Notes: generated from the sequence alone by a model not told the origin. A stretch of 64,000 nt of DNA from Shewanella pneumatophori (GCF_023283895.1 NZ_JAKILB010000007.1:62001-126000); one strand, 5' to 3'. Shown: positions 17,861 to 28,418, counted from the stretch's first letter. Translations and numbers: made by a program.

Positions 17861-17991
17861 TGCGTGTTAACTTGAGACCTATATTAGCCGATACAACTTG
17901 TATCAAAGCTGAACAAAAACTAGTCAGTCACTATTAAGGGAGGAAAGGTGATTGATAACCTTGATTGATAACAAAAAATCCAATATAAGCG

Positions 17992-18297
17992 TTATTCATT
18001 CTTCATAGTTTCACAATGAAACCCCTGGCGCATGGAGTCAAATCGGCAGTTGAGACCGCACTCCCAAGCAACATCATTGAGTTTTGATGATTCATTTTCC
18101 GCATAGCTCTTACAGCTTGGATAGTCATCAAAGTCATCTTGCTTATGGTAATTTCCAGAATTGTAACCACCTTTATAGATAAAGGCCGACCATGACTCGG
18201 GATGAGAAGAGACTTCAGTTTGATTGATATGATAAATCGTCGCGCCTAAACCGATAAACAGTAAAACAACAAATAAAATGGGCGCCAGCTTTTGCAT
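17992..18297 (-). CDS. Small membrane-anchored or exported protein, unknown
   Basis: 101 residues. One N-terminal hydrophobic stretch (residues ~6-24, LFVVLLFIGLGATIY) without a clear cleavage site suggests a membrane anchor with the rest in the periplasm. The remainder is polar and has four cysteines (PSCKSY, WECGLNC, FHCET), consistent with disulfides. No known family recognised. It stands alone between two intergenic regions. Confidence 0.65.
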   Translation of the reverse strand: MQKLAPILFVVLLFIGLGATIYHINQTEVSSHPESWSAFIYKGGYNSGNYHKQDDFDDYPSCKSYAENESSKLNDVAWECGLNCRFDSMRQGFHCETMKNE

Positions 18298-18594
18298 GGT
18301 AATAGTCTCTTGAGTACAGCTTATAACTCAAGCTTAAAGGCTGGAAGAGATAATGCAAACACTATAACGCTGACAATTATTTGCTTGTAAATGAATATAA
18401 CTGGCTAGGGGTTGCAATCGGTCTGCGGTTACTGATGCAATTTGATGCAACTAATTTGTTTATACTATGGTCTACTAATATGCTTATAAAACACACTTTA
18501 TCAGTATTCAAACTTAGATTAAGCAATTATACAGGTTTAATATTGTACAGTTGAGCAAGTTAAGATTCAGTCACGTATAGCGGTGGAGGCTAAT

Positions 18595-19119
18595 ATGAAA
18601 GCAAAACATATACTTGTTGCGAGTTTACTCGTATCTAGTTCAGTGTGGGCGGCAGATGAAGCCGTTGAAAACCCTGTAACTGAAAATGGCGTGGTTAAAG
18701 TTGAATGGCAAGATCCAAGTAGCTTCCGTGATATTCGCTCTAGTGGTGAAATGAAGACTCGATTTGAAAAGCGTACTTTCGAGCAGTTAACTAAGAACCT
18801 CAACAAAGAAGCGAGTAAAATTCTTAAGCCAGAACAAAAGCTTGAAATGGTGGTTACAGACTTAGATTTAGCTGGCGATGTTAGACCAACCTTTGGCGCA
18901 ACAACCAATGATATTCGGGTAGTAAAAGATATTTACCCACCACGTATTACCTTCAGTTATAAAATTGTAGAAGGTGATAAAGTGGTGATGGCGGGTGATG
19001 AAAAGCTGACAGATATGGGCTTTATGTATTCCATTAATAAAATGAACGACAAGCCTTACCGCTATGAAAATGCGTTATTAACTTCATGGCTGAAAGATAC
19101 TGTTAAACCTAAGCTGTAA
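18595..19119 (+). CDS. DUF3016 periplasmic protein
   Basis: 174 residues from ATG 18595, preceded by a strong GGAGG; an in-frame GTG 12 bases upstream overlaps that site and is unlikely. A signal peptide ends at VWAA-DEAV. The body matches DUF3016: VKVEWQDPSSFRDI, then LDLAGDV...IRVVKDIYPPRI and the C-terminal LTSWLKD. The family is common in Shewanella and relatives, predicted periplasmic, function unknown. Confidence 0.88.
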   Translation: MKAKHILVASLLVSSSVWAADEAVENPVTENGVVKVEWQDPSSFRDIRSSGEMKTRFEKRTFEQLTKNLNKEASKILKPEQKLEMVVTDLDLAGDVRPTFGATTNDIRVVKDIYPPRITFSYKIVEGDKVVMAGDEKLTDMGFMYSINKMNDKPYRYENALLTSWLKDTVKPKL

Positions 19120-19152
19120 ACTCAGTTTTAGTTACAGTAAAAGCGCAAAACG

Positions 19153-20895
19153 TTACACACCCACCGCCATATCTAGCTTAAATAGGCTAAGTGAGCTTTG
19201 AGCTTGCTTAGCCTGTTTTTTTGCCTGAGCGCTATAGATAGACAATTGATGCTCATTGCAGTTTAGGGTAACACTAGGCGGTAAAATTCCGGCACTTAGT
19301 GAAATAAGCTCGTGATAGCACTTAACCCCCTTGCGATCTTCCGCCAGCATCTGTTTTGCCTGCCAGTGCTTTTTTGAATAAAACAATGACTTGCTAGCTT
19401 CAAAGTCCATGATAACTCGCTGCGCCTGTAACTCGATGTCTGCAGCGGTACTGATAATGACAAAATCGTCGCCGCCCACATGACCGATAAAGTTATTGCT
19501 GTCTTGCTGCTGTAGTAAGAGCCGTGAAACCTCACGGATCACCTCATCGCCACGACAGAAACCATATATATCGTTGTAAGGCTTAAAGTTTGATAAGTCG
19601 AAATAAGCTAAATAGAAGGCTTTTTTCTGTAAGCGTAAGCGCTGTAGCTCTTCTTGAATGGGAATATTGCCAGGCAAGCCTGTTAATGGGTTGGCGTGGC
19701 GAGCGACCGCTATCTTTTGCTCGGTAATCTTTGCTAGTAGATCTTTTGTGTGGCCAATACCCAGTAGTTTGCCTTGCTTGAGGATAATAAACTGCTGCAC
19801 AACTAAGTCGGTAGACTCATTGGTTAAGCGCTGGCTTACCTGAGAAATAGGCATATCAGCTTCAATGCGTATAAGTTCTGCTGTTAGTACTTCTTCAACA
19901 GTTTTATGCTCATGCAGTGCACGCCCATAAGGTGTGCTAAATAACTCGATAACCTGACTTCTCTGCACCATGCCAATCACTTCATCAGCTCGCAATACAA
20001 CAATGGCTTGCAGATGTAGATGCTGGTTAAAGGTCTCACCTATTTTTTTGAGTTTGCTGTTGAACTGGCATGTCGTTGCCTTGCTACATAAGCTCTCTGC
20101 TGACTCTGCAAAGCGAACTCGAGGGCTGACAGGTTCAATCATCGGGCTGAACGGAATATCACGATTCGGCTCTGAGGTAGGGCGGCCAAGTAAAAAACCC
20201 TGACAATAAATAATGCCGAGTTGCTTTAGAATGGCTAGCTCTGCATGGGTTTCAATACCTTCAGCAATGACCTTGCAACTTAGATTTTGGCAAAGCGCAA
20301 TGATGGAACGTACAAACTCCTGTTTTACTGAAGAGGTGTCTATCGAATCAATAAAATGTCGGTCAATTTTTACGTAGTCAGGCGCAAGCTCTGACCATAA
20401 ACGTAAGCCAGAATAACCCGCACCAAGATCATCGATTGCGGTTAAAAACCCTTGGCTGCGGTAATGGTTTAAACAGGATTTTAGCAGATCGATATCATCG
20501 GCGGGATACTGCTCTGACAGCTCTATAACCACTTGTGACGGCTCTAATCCCAGTTCTTGTACCAGACTGAGAGTTAAGCCCTTAGCGTGATTAGGTTCCA
20601 GTAATGCCTTGGGTGAAATATTAAGAAATAACTTGCCCTGTAACTTGGAATATTTAAATTGTTGAATCGAAATTCGACGACACAAACTCTCTAACTCAGA
20701 TAAGCGCCCTTCGTAAGCTGCTGTTTTAAATAAAGGCACGGGCGAGAATAATGGACTATGCTCAGGCCCTCGGCTTAACGCTTCAAAGCCATGGATCTGG
20801 TGAGTAGAAATATTGCAAATTGGTTGGAACACCGCTTTAATTTTTTCTTTGCTGATAATTTTATCGAGTTCAAATTTTAGATCGATAGCGGACAT
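19153..20895 (-). CDS. EAL - CBS pair - GGDEF c-di-GMP protein
   Basis: 580 residues. EAL domain (residues ~5-245) with intact catalytic motifs: EAL 38-40, LNISP, ELSEQ, AIDDLGAGYSGL, KIDRHF, AEGIE and QGFLLGRP, so phosphodiesterase activity is likely. Two CBS-like modules (~270-395) may bind adenine nucleotides. The C-terminal GGDEF domain (~400-560) has GGDDF at 474-478, a functional-looking signature, but no RxxD inhibition site. Cytoplasmic, no membrane segment. It could make, break or sense c-di-GMP under nucleotide control. Confidence 0.93.
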   Translation of the reverse strand: MSAIDLKFELDKIISKEKIKAVFQPICNISTHQIHGFEALSRGPEHSPLFSPVPLFKTAAYEGRLSELESLCRRISIQQFKYSKLQGKLFLNISPKALLEPNHAKGLTLSLVQELGLEPSQVVIELSEQYPADDIDLLKSCLNHYRSQGFLTAIDDLGAGYSGLRLWSELAPDYVKIDRHFIDSIDTSSVKQEFVRSIIALCQNLSCKVIAEGIETHAELAILKQLGIIYCQGFLLGRPTSEPNRDIPFSPMIEPVSPRVRFAESAESLCSKATTCQFNSKLKKIGETFNQHLHLQAIVVLRADEVIGMVQRSQVIELFSTPYGRALHEHKTVEEVLTAELIRIEADMPISQVSQRLTNESTDLVVQQFIILKQGKLLGIGHTKDLLAKITEQKIAVARHANPLTGLPGNIPIQEELQRLRLQKKAFYLAYFDLSNFKPYNDIYGFCRGDEVIREVSRLLLQQQDSNNFIGHVGGDDFVIISTAADIELQAQRVIMDFEASKSLFYSKKHWQAKQMLAEDRKGVKCYHELISLSAGILPPSVTLNCNEHQLSIYSAQAKKQAKQAQSSLSLFKLDMAVGV

Positions 20896-21156
20896 TATTT
20901 CCTACCAAGTATTAATGAGATAGAAAATTCTATGACACAGGTGTGACAATTCAATGACAGAAACTGGGGTGTTATTGATATAAATTATGGAGTTTATTAT
21001 CTCATTCATAGTGTATATGTGAGTGATAAATAGCGTGAGAGCGGCTTAATTGTAGTGAGATAAATGGCTAGTCAGATGGACTTAGCGGAAAAGTCTAAAA
21101 AGCACTAAACATTTACTGATATTTAGTGCTTATCAACTTCTTAAAGACTAACGGAA

Positions 21157-21468
21157 TTACTTAGCGTTAGATTTAAAGGCCTGCATTGTTTGCAGCAATA
21201 GTCCAAGCTTAGGCACGTAGCTTTCAAGTGCAGGCGCAAGTGATTCTGGGTTTTGAATCATAGCTTCCATATCGGTCGCTAATTCTTGCACATATGGCGT
21301 GAAGCGATTGCTTTTAGTGGTAAAACCTTCTGATGCAGAGAAAATAGCGTCAAACTTTACATGACCAGCTTTTTTCAACTCATCGAGACGGTTGTCTGCA
21401 TCAATCGCTTGGCGGTAGGCGGTTTGCAAACTGGCTTTAAGTTGCTCAATAACCTGTGTGTGTGGCAT
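21157..21468 (-). CDS. Conserved small cytoplasmic protein, unknown
   Basis: 103 residues, helical, no signal or membrane segment. Sequence features are LQTAYRQAIDADNRLDELKKAGHVKFDAIF cut by a short loop and then FTPYVQELATDMEAM. I do not recognise a family with known function. Transcribed divergently from the TraB-like gene, 45 bases apart, so the two may share a control region. Confidence 0.72.
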   Translation of the reverse strand: MPHTQVIEQLKASLQTAYRQAIDADNRLDELKKAGHVKFDAIFSASEGFTTKSNRFTPYVQELATDMEAMIQNPESLAPALESYVPKLGLLLQTMQAFKSNAK

Positions 21469-21513
21469 AACAGCCTCTCAAATAGAAATTTGGCTGAATT
21501 ATAAGGGGCAAGG

Positions 21514-22398
21514 ATGATAGCAACAAGTGGCGTAAGGCGTTTATTCAAATTAGTTGGTCTAAGCTTAGGTTTGATTTCGGTGACGGTAAGCGCTGAGCAA
21601 ACTGATAAACCACCTTTTTATCAAATCTCTTATCAAGGCCAAACCGCTTATTTATTGGGCTCGATTCATGTTGGAAACGCAGAGTTTTATCCGTTAGCAG
21701 CGCAAATAGAACAGGCTTTTAAACAATCGGCTGCATTGGTTGTAGAGGCGGATGTAAGAGGCGCGAATGTGCCAGCTTTATTGGCTAAATATGGCGCTGA
21801 CAAACTGCCGATGGATAGTGAGACCAAGTCTGTTATGGCTGCGTATTGTCAACACCAGCAGCGAGTGTGTGCAGCACTTGAAAACTATGCGCCTTGGCTA
21901 CAATCAATGCAGCTAAGTATAGGGCGTTACGCAGCTTTGGGTTATAGCGGCGTATATGGGGTAGATGCGGTACTGGTTAGCCAAGCAGGGACTAAACCTG
22001 TGTACGAACTTGAGAGTACAGAGTTTCAATTTAAGTTGTTGTCATCTTTTGATGCAGATACCCAGTGGAGTATGGTGAAAGAAGCCATTGAGGCGCCTGA
22101 TAGCGATATGTTGGAACTTATTTCAGCGTGGCGCAGCGGTAATGAGGCGGAACTGGCCGACTTAATGGAAGGGGAAATGTTGCGTGAAGGCGAAACTGAA
22201 ATGGTGGAAAAAATGCTTTGGGGCCGCAATAAAACAATGGCGCAGCGCATTGTTGAGCTGATGCAGTCCCCAAATACTAAGCAGCCTTTATTTGTGGTTA
22301 TAGGTGCTGGGCATTTGGTCGGACAAAAGAGTGTGCAGACTTATTTGCAGCCCCTTGGTGTAGCGGCAAAAAATTGTTGGCAACAAGAATGTGGTTAA
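21514..22398 (+). CDS. TraB/GumN-family protein
   Basis: 294 residues with an N-terminal signal or anchor (LFKLVGLSLGLISVTVSA). TAYLLGSIHVG around residues 47-57 is the TraB/GumN GxxH motif, followed by the later VVIGAGHLVG block; these paired His-containing motifs are shared with Tiki-type metalloproteases and may bind metal. Bacterial members are predicted periplasmic enzymes or polysaccharide-related proteins, with little direct proof. Starts at ATG 21514 after GGGGCAAGG. Confidence 0.88.
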   Translation: MIATSGVRRLFKLVGLSLGLISVTVSAEQTDKPPFYQISYQGQTAYLLGSIHVGNAEFYPLAAQIEQAFKQSAALVVEADVRGANVPALLAKYGADKLPMDSETKSVMAAYCQHQQRVCAALENYAPWLQSMQLSIGRYAALGYSGVYGVDAVLVSQAGTKPVYELESTEFQFKLLSSFDADTQWSMVKEAIEAPDSDMLELISAWRSGNEAELADLMEGEMLREGETEMVEKMLWGRNKTMAQRIVELMQSPNTKQPLFVVIGAGHLVGQKSVQTYLQPLGVAAKNCWQQECG

Positions 22399-22505
22399 CT
22401 TGCAGCTAGCTTGATGTTGTTGGCGATTATCAGGTTTGTTGCTTTTGGTGTATAATGCGCCGCTCGATTTTGGTTTCCCGTGTCATTTTGAAGGGTTTTA
22501 TTGGT

Positions 22506-23372
22506 TTGAATAAAGAATACAGCATCGATTTAAAGGCGTTACCGTCGCTATTTACGCTTTATCGCAAAATATTTTTTGGTCGCAAGCCTGGTTGGGATGA
22601 GCAACCGCTGCCAGTAATTAATATCTCTAGCCCTAACGTGGCCTTGTCGCAAGACAAAGTGGCACAATACGCCAAAGTCTGTGGCTTTGAGTTCAACGGT
22701 AAAACTCTACCACCGACATATCTATATGTGATGGCATTTAGGTTACATGCGGTTATTTTTACCCATGAAGGTATTACGTTCCCGTTGTTGGGAATGATCC
22801 ACCTGAAAAATAGCATCACAATGCACCGCGCAGCCAGAGTTGATGAAACCTTCGATATCCAATGTGTATTAACGACCAGTCGCATGACTGACTCGGGCCT
22901 TGAGTTTGAGTTAGTGTCAAAAGCGTTTGTAGCAGGCGAGTTGGTTTGGGAGTCTCTCTCTACATACTTGTACCGCATTGAGGGTAAAGCGAAGCGCGTT
23001 CGTCCGCCTAAGGCGAATGAAATGGCGTGGCAAGATCCGATTAGCTGGACACTCGCTGAAGATCTTGGTCGCCGTTATGCTAAAGCATCCGGTGACTATA
23101 ACCTCATCCATTTACACCCTGTTATGTCAAAGCGCTTTGGTTTTGATCGTGTACTCGCTCATGGTATGTGGTCTAAAGGGCGCTGTGTTGCCCAGTTAAT
23201 GCCAACTATTAGCGACAAGCCATGCAAGATTGATGTGGCCTTTAAGTTGCCGCTATTTATGCCAAATAGCGTTAGCTTTGCTGCTGAGCACCTTGAAGAT
23301 AAAACAGTATTTGAGCTGCGGGATCAAAAGGGTCGTCGGCCACATTTAAGTGGTGAAATCACTTTTTTATAA
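22506..23372 (+). CDS. MaoC-like (R)-hydratase/dehydratase domain protein
   Basis: About 288 residues. The C-terminal hotdog domain has the hydratase motif ASGDYNLIHLHP...FGFDRVLAHGMW, with Asp and His positions of (R)-specific enoyl-CoA hydratases. The N-terminal half looks like a second, degenerate hotdog. I favour TTG 22506 as start (GAAGGG upstream) because the ATG at 22455 overlaps a TATAAT that looks like a -10 box and would give an unlikely basic extension. Acts on acyl-CoA or acyl-ACP; pathway unclear. Terminator immediately downstream. Confidence 0.87.
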   Translation: MNKEYSIDLKALPSLFTLYRKIFFGRKPGWDEQPLPVINISSPNVALSQDKVAQYAKVCGFEFNGKTLPPTYLYVMAFRLHAVIFTHEGITFPLLGMIHLKNSITMHRAARVDETFDIQCVLTTSRMTDSGLEFELVSKAFVAGELVWESLSTYLYRIEGKAKRVRPPKANEMAWQDPISWTLAEDLGRRYAKASGDYNLIHLHPVMSKRFGFDRVLAHGMWSKGRCVAQLMPTISDKPCKIDVAFKLPLFMPNSVSFAAEHLEDKTVFELRDQKGRRPHLSGEITFL

Positions 23373-23407
23373 GCGCTAGGCAAGATAATTAGCGTGTGAA
23401 AGTCACT

Positions 23408-23433
23408 AAAAAGGCGCAATTAGCGCCTTTTTT
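23408..23433 (+). terminator. Terminator after the MaoC-like gene
   Basis: AAAAAGGCGC-AATTA-GCGCCTTTTTT; symmetric A/T runs also serve the converging YdhF-type gene. Confidence 0.93.
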
Positions 23434-23455
23434 GATCTTCAATATTATCGTCAGT

Positions 23456-24346
23456 CTAAGGTACACCGTGGCCAGTTGATGCTTGCCAAATACTAAACCA
23501 TTGCTGGCGAGTTAGCGTGAGTTTACTGGAGTTGACTGCTGACGTGATCCGTTCAATATTGCCGCTGCCAATAATTGGTTGTGGCTTGCTTGGCAAGGCT
23601 AGTACCCAAGCGTAAATCACCTGACTAATATTTTCTGCACCAATCTCGTCAGCAATGCTTGTCAGGGTTGCACGTAACCTAATTGATTGCTGATCTTGCG
23701 CTGAAAATATATTGCCGCCGCCAAGGCAAGACCAAGCCATTGGGATCAGTTTGTGCTGTTGGCAATGATCGAGTGTACCATCGTGCAATGCACTCATATT
23801 ACTTGGTGAGATCTCCACTTGATTGCAGAGCAGTTTCTGATCCCAGCGCGATTGCAATAGGTCGAATTGCTGCGGGCTAAAGTTCGAGGTACCGAAGTGG
23901 CGTACTTTGCCCTCGCGCTGCAGTTGCTCAAAAGCATTGGCCACCTCATCAGCATCCATCAACGGATCTGGCCTGTGGATCAGTAACAGATCTAAGTAGT
24001 CAGTCTTTAACCGAGTTAATGAGTTTTCGACGCTGGCAATGATGTGCGCCGCCGTGGTGTTATAGTGGTTGAGATAAACATCTGGATTATGATCGTTAAC
24101 TAAGCGAATGCCGCATTTGCTGATGAGCTGCATTTTATCTCGAAGTGCAGGTGCTAATGCGAGGGCTTCGCCAAATAATTGTTCACACTGATAGCCACCA
24201 TAAATGTCGGCGTGATCCATGCTGTAAACACCAAGATCTAAATAACCTTGGATTAACGCTAAACGTTGCTGTGTATTTGTGTTCCAGTCGGCAGTTCGCC
24301 AAAATCCGGCTATAAATTGTGATAGCTGCAATGCAGGCTGTTGCAT
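23456..24346 (-). CDS. ydhF: Aldo/keto reductase, YdhF type
   Basis: 296 residues, TIM-barrel aldo/keto reductase. The catalytic tetrad is visible as D/Y in MDHADIYGGYQCE, K in LISKCG and H in LLIHRPDPLMDADEVA; the close wording of these blocks to E. coli YdhF, plus QVEISP and AWSCLGGGNIFS and the end QQWFSIWQAS, supports the name. Cytoplasmic NADPH-dependent reductase with unknown physiological substrate. Divergent from fhs. Confidence 0.92.
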   Translation of the reverse strand: MQQPALQLSQFIAGFWRTADWNTNTQQRLALIQGYLDLGVYSMDHADIYGGYQCEQLFGEALALAPALRDKMQLISKCGIRLVNDHNPDVYLNHYNTTAAHIIASVENSLTRLKTDYLDLLLIHRPDPLMDADEVANAFEQLQREGKVRHFGTSNFSPQQFDLLQSRWDQKLLCNQVEISPSNMSALHDGTLDHCQQHKLIPMAWSCLGGGNIFSAQDQQSIRLRATLTSIADEIGAENISQVIYAWVLALPSKPQPIIGSGNIERITSAVNSSKLTLTRQQWFSIWQASTGHGVP

Positions 24347-24392
24347 GTTGTTTCCCTACTTAACGGTGCGACTTTGTTGACGTAGATTGCAA

Positions 24393-24409
24393 AACGCTAA
24401 AATAGCGTT
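24393..24409. promoter_or_regulatory. Small hairpin in the ydhF-fhs intergenic region
   Basis: AACGCTA-AAA-TAGCGTT, 7-base stem, no T-run. Could be an operator between the divergent genes. Confidence 0.4.
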
Positions 24410-24496
24410 CGCTGACTATTTAACCTCTGACAGAGATCATCTATATTCCCCGTCGAAAGCCTACCCTACATAAAAATACATCGTGGAACCATTCGA

Positions 24497-26209
24497 ATGC
24501 TGTCAGATATTGAAATTTCGCGTCAACATACTTGCCAACCAATTAGCCAAATAGCCGGTGAACTCGGGATTAACCCTGACGAACTGTCATTGCATGGTGC
24601 TAACAAGGCCAAAGTTTCTTTAGCGGTTACCAATCGACTTGCCAATAATAAAAATGCCAAGCTAGTCATTGTTACTGCAGTAACGCCTACGCCTTTTGGT
24701 GAGGGGAAAACGGTTACGACTATAGGACTAACTCAAGCACTTAATCACAACGGCCATAAAACATGTGCCTGTATTCGTCAGCCAAGCATGGGACCGGTAT
24801 TTGGTACCAAAGGCGGAGCTGCTGGAGGTGGTTATGCGCAGGTAGTGCCGATGGAAGAGCTCAACTTGCACTTAACTGGCGACATACATGCAGTAAGCAG
24901 TGCACATAATTTAGCGGCTGCAGCGCTTGATGCGCGTTTGTTCCACGAGACTCGGTTAGGCGCTGCGGCGTTTACCGAACAGTCGGGTTTAGCGGCACTC
25001 AATATCGATGCTGACAAGATATTGTGGCGCCGAGTTGTTGATCATAATGAGCGTAGCCTAAGACAGATCAATGTGGGTTACGGATCGTTTAATGGTCCAG
25101 TACATGAGTCTGGTTTTGATATTACTGCCGCATCAGAGCTGATGGCGATATTGGCGTTAAGCAGAGACTTAAAAGATTTGCGATCGCGCATTGGCCGCTT
25201 AGTATTAGCGCTTAATCAGCAAGGCGAGCCGATTACTGCAGAAGATCTTGGCGTTGCTGGCGCAATGACTGTGATAATGGTTGATGCCATTGAGCCTACA
25301 TTGATGCAAACTCTATCGGGCGATCCTTGCCTAATTCATGCTGGCCCATTTGCTAATATCGCTCACGGTAACTCATCCATTATTGCTGACTCTATCGCAG
25401 CTAAACTGGCTGACGTTGTAGTAACTGAAGCGGGTTTTGGCTCTGATATGGGCTTTGAAAAGTTTAGCAATATCAAAGTAAGAGAGTCGGGTTACGCACC
25501 GAGTGCATCGGTTGTAGTTGTTACCCTTAAAGCATTGAAAGCTAATAGCGGTATTACGTCTGAGCAAGATATTAACCAACCAGATAGTGAAAGATTAACC
25601 GCAGGCTTTGCTAATTTAGAGTGGCACATTAACAATGTCAGCCAATATGGCGTACCTGTGGTGGTGGCCATTAACCGCTTCCCTACAGATACCGATGCTG
25701 AGCTCGAGTGGCTTATTGAGCGTATTGGCCAAACTAAGGCGTTTGGTTGTGAAATCAGTGAGGCCTTTAGTAAAGGCGCAGAGGGCGCAGCTAAATTGGC
25801 AGAAATGGTTTACCGTGCGACAGAGACTGCAACAGAGTTTAAGCAACTTTATGAAACTGAAGCGAGCTTAGAATCTAAATTGATGACGCTAGCGGAAGTG
25901 GGCTATGGCGCGGCGAGCGTAAGCCTATCTGATAAAGCTAAATCACAGTTAGCATGGCTGACTAAGCATAACTATGGCAACTTGCCTATTTGTGTAGCGA
26001 AAACGCCAATGTCGATTAGTCATGATCCAGCAATTAAAGGCATTCCTACCGGTTTTGATTTACCTATTACCGAGTTAAGGTTAAATGCCGGTGCGGGCTT
26101 TGTAACGGCGCTTGTTGGTGAGGTAATGACTATGCCAGGCTTAGGATTAACCCCGGGTTATCTCAATATTGATATTAACGATAATGGTGAAATCATTGGC
26201 TTAGCCTAA
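24497..26209 (+). CDS. fhs: Formate--tetrahydrofolate ligase
   Basis: 570 residues, close to the family's ~555-560. It makes 10-formyl-THF from formate, THF and ATP in the cytoplasm, feeding purine and one-carbon metabolism. The ATP site [13 protein letters not shown] at residues ~57-69, the [20 protein letters not shown] block and the C-terminal [14 protein letters not shown] are all present. Single gene with a very strong terminator. Confidence 0.97.
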   Translation: MLSDIEISRQHTCQPISQIAGELGINPDELSLHGANKAKVSLAVTNRLANNKNAKLVIVTAVTPTPFGEGKTVTTIGLTQALNHNGHKTCACIRQPSMGPVFGTKGGAAGGGYAQVVPMEELNLHLTGDIHAVSSAHNLAAAALDARLFHETRLGAAAFTEQSGLAALNIDADKILWRRVVDHNERSLRQINVGYGSFNGPVHESGFDITAASELMAILALSRDLKDLRSRIGRLVLALNQQGEPITAEDLGVAGAMTVIMVDAIEPTLMQTLSGDPCLIHAGPFANIAHGNSSIIADSIAAKLADVVVTEAGFGSDMGFEKFSNIKVRESGYAPSASVVVVTLKALKANSGITSEQDINQPDSERLTAGFANLEWHINNVSQYGVPVVVAINRFPTDTDAELEWLIERIGQTKAFGCEISEAFSKGAEGAAKLAEMVYRATETATEFKQLYETEASLESKLMTLAEVGYGAASVSLSDKAKSQLAWLTKHNYGNLPICVAKTPMSISHDPAIKGIPTGFDLPITELRLNAGAGFVTALVGEVMTMPGLGLTPGYLNIDINDNGEIIGLA

Positions 26210-26232
26210 TTTTACTATTCTTGATAGATACA

Positions 26233-26268
26233 AAAAAGCCCCTGCAACAGATGTTGCAGGGGCTTTTT
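26233..26268. terminator. Bidirectional terminator between fhs and the MscS-type gene
   Basis: Perfect 16-base stem (core AGCCCCTGCAAC) with a 4-base loop; A-run and T-run flank it, so both converging genes are served. Confidence 0.95.
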
Positions 26269-26286
26269 ATTTAGCTGAACACTCGA

Positions 26287-27903
26287 TTACTTCTCAAGTG
26301 CAGTTTGATAAATATGTACATCGCGTTGCGGGAACGGAATGCTAATACCTTCAGCGTCAAAGCGCATTTTAACGGTACGCGTAATATCCCAATATACATC
26401 CCAGTAATCTTCAGGCTTAGCCCAAGGGCGTACAATAAAGTCCACTGATGACTCACCAAGCGTGTGTAGCTTGATAGTCGGCTCAGGATCTTTAAGTACT
26501 AGTGGGTGCGCCATAACGATATCACGTAGCACTTGCTCGGCGTGCTCAATGTTATCGGCATAACCAATACCAAAAGTCATATCAACACGGCGTTGATGTT
26601 CAACGGTGATGTTATTGATAGTATCGCCCCAAATCTTGTTGTTTGGCACAATCAGTCTTTGGTTATCTAAGGTCTTAATTGTGGTTGATACCAAGCTCAT
26701 GTGGCTAACACGACCCGTTACACCACCTGCGTTGATCAAGTCACCCACATCGAATGGACGATAAACTAAGATCATCATGCCTGAAGCGAAGTTTGATAGC
26801 GTGTCTTGTAAAGCAAAACCGATAATCACACCGGCAATACCGAAACCAGCTAGCAGTGGCGCAAGTTCAAAGCCAAGTTGCGACAAGGCAATTAATAAAC
26901 CCAGCGCAAATACAACTTTACCTGATAGTGAGATAAAGAAGTCTTGCAGTAGCATGCTGAATTTAAGCTTTGAGTTACTTACCGCTTTTTGTACTACGCG
27001 CTTAGCAATTTTACCAATTAAGCTAAATACGAATAGGATCAAGCAGAAAATAATCAGCTTGAACATAATACCAGCGCCATTTTCCATAGCCTGAGTTTTA
27101 GCAATGGTTAGCCACTCAGTTAGCAAGCTGCTTGCGACATCAAAGTTCAATACATCTTGAGTGATATCACCTGACACGCTAAACAGTGTTTGCTTATAAA
27201 GTGCGGTGTTTTGCCCAAGTGAGTCTAAGATGGCGATTGTGGTTGATAGGCTGCTTGAGCTTTGATCTAGGCGCTCTTTTAGTTCAACAACCAGTGCTTT
27301 TTGCTCGGCACTGACATCCGCACCAGCAATTTGCACATCGCTAACAGCTTGGCTTAAACGCTCTTGGTTGTAATAAACAAAGCTATTTAAGTCATCAGCA
27401 CGTGATGTTAATGCAGAGATAAACTCAGTGGTTTTTGCTTCAACATCGATACCAGCAGTTTTACCCCAAACTAATAACTCTTGTTCAGAGGTGAATAGTT
27501 TGTCTTGTTCACGTTGGATCTGCATCAGGCCCAGCATGATCTTGCGATCGCCGTCAGCACCCACTTCGCTCATCAGTACAGTTTTTTGCTTAGCAAAGTA
27601 AGCTTCAACGCTATCTGTAAAAGCAAGTTGCTTAGCAATATATGGCTTCAAAAAAGCGAGATCTGGATTTGAACCGTCCATCTGCTCTTTTAACGTTTCT
27701 TGTAGTAACGCGGCATTACGGCCAATACGATATTCAAGAAAGTTCTTAATTTCGCCTTTGGTGTGAGGTAATGCTTTTACATCGCTATCGATTAAGCTCT
27801 GTATTTTATTAAGATTATTGGTTAACTCTGTATTTTGTGCATTTGCTACAAATGAGCAAAGACACAAAATCATCATTAAGATTTTGGGCAGCATTTTATG
27901 CAT
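26287..27903 (-). CDS. MscS-family mechanosensitive channel with long periplasmic domain
   Basis: 538 residues. Signal peptide (LMMILCLCSFVANA), then a helical periplasmic region of about 240 residues, three membrane segments (~270-395), and the MscS core: QDTLSNFASGMMILVYRPFDVGDLI, followed by the beta domain with VPNNKIWGDTINN and a C-terminal domain ending at VHIYQTALEK. The channel opens under membrane tension to release solutes. It is longer than E. coli MscS (286) but shorter than MscK; substrate preference unknown. Confidence 0.93.
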   Translation of the reverse strand: MHKMLPKILMMILCLCSFVANAQNTELTNNLNKIQSLIDSDVKALPHTKGEIKNFLEYRIGRNAALLQETLKEQMDGSNPDLAFLKPYIAKQLAFTDSVEAYFAKQKTVLMSEVGADGDRKIMLGLMQIQREQDKLFTSEQELLVWGKTAGIDVEAKTTEFISALTSRADDLNSFVYYNQERLSQAVSDVQIAGADVSAEQKALVVELKERLDQSSSSLSTTIAILDSLGQNTALYKQTLFSVSGDITQDVLNFDVASSLLTEWLTIAKTQAMENGAGIMFKLIIFCLILFVFSLIGKIAKRVVQKAVSNSKLKFSMLLQDFFISLSGKVVFALGLLIALSQLGFELAPLLAGFGIAGVIIGFALQDTLSNFASGMMILVYRPFDVGDLINAGGVTGRVSHMSLVSTTIKTLDNQRLIVPNNKIWGDTINNITVEHQRRVDMTFGIGYADNIEHAEQVLRDIVMAHPLVLKDPEPTIKLHTLGESSVDFIVRPWAKPEDYWDVYWDITRTVKMRFDAEGISIPFPQRDVHIYQTALEK

Positions 27904-28082
27904 TTGGTGTGTCCGTTAGTTCCCAGGATTTAGTAATAATATTACGGCTTAGGAAAACTGTCGATTTGTTATTGTTAAAGCGGCAAACAAAGTGAGGATT
28001 AACAGCGGAAATCTGCTAAACTTTTGCTCCCCAAAATAGGGGCTAATTGAAGCTGCAATACCTTTAAAGAGAGATAACGCGA

Positions 28083-28418
28083 GTGATATGTAGTCATTGT
28101 TCTAAGCAGATAGCGATAGATAAAATTAAAAATATCAGAGGCAAGGGACTAAGAAGTGAGATCCAATGTCCTTCTTGTCAGGCTTGGCTTGGTAAAAATG
28201 TCATTTTGTCTTGGATTAAAATTATCGGCTTCTACAGTGGTGTGGGTTTATTTGTGTTGAGCTACTTTGATGCAGAAGCACGTTCACTGGCGATGCCTTT
28301 TGCGATTGTGTGCATCATGGTGATGTTTATCACTCATTTGATGGATAGTTTAAAAGTGATTGAAGCGCCTATTGAAGAGATAGTTGATAATAGTGAGCAC
28401 CTGAAAAAGTATCGCTAA
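28083..28418 (+). CDS. Small zinc-ribbon membrane protein, unknown
   Basis: 111 residues from GTG 28083 (AGAGAG upstream). The N-terminus has two CxxC pairs (CSHC near residue 3, CPSC near residue 30) that form a zinc ribbon, then two membrane segments (~44-64 and ~70-90) and a short acidic tail. Such ribbon-plus-TM proteins occur in many proteobacteria with no set role. Alone in its transcription unit. Confidence 0.72.
   Translation: MICSHCSKQIAIDKIKNIRGKGLRSEIQCPSCQAWLGKNVILSWIKIIGFYSGVGLFVLSYFDAEARSLAMPFAIVCIMVMFITHLMDSLKVIEAPIEEIVDNSEHLKKYR

Noticed and set aside
22455..22505. ATG 22455 as start of the MaoC-like gene
   Set aside because: It overlaps a TATAAT sequence and adds an atypical basic leader; TTG 22506 has a better-placed GAAGGG.
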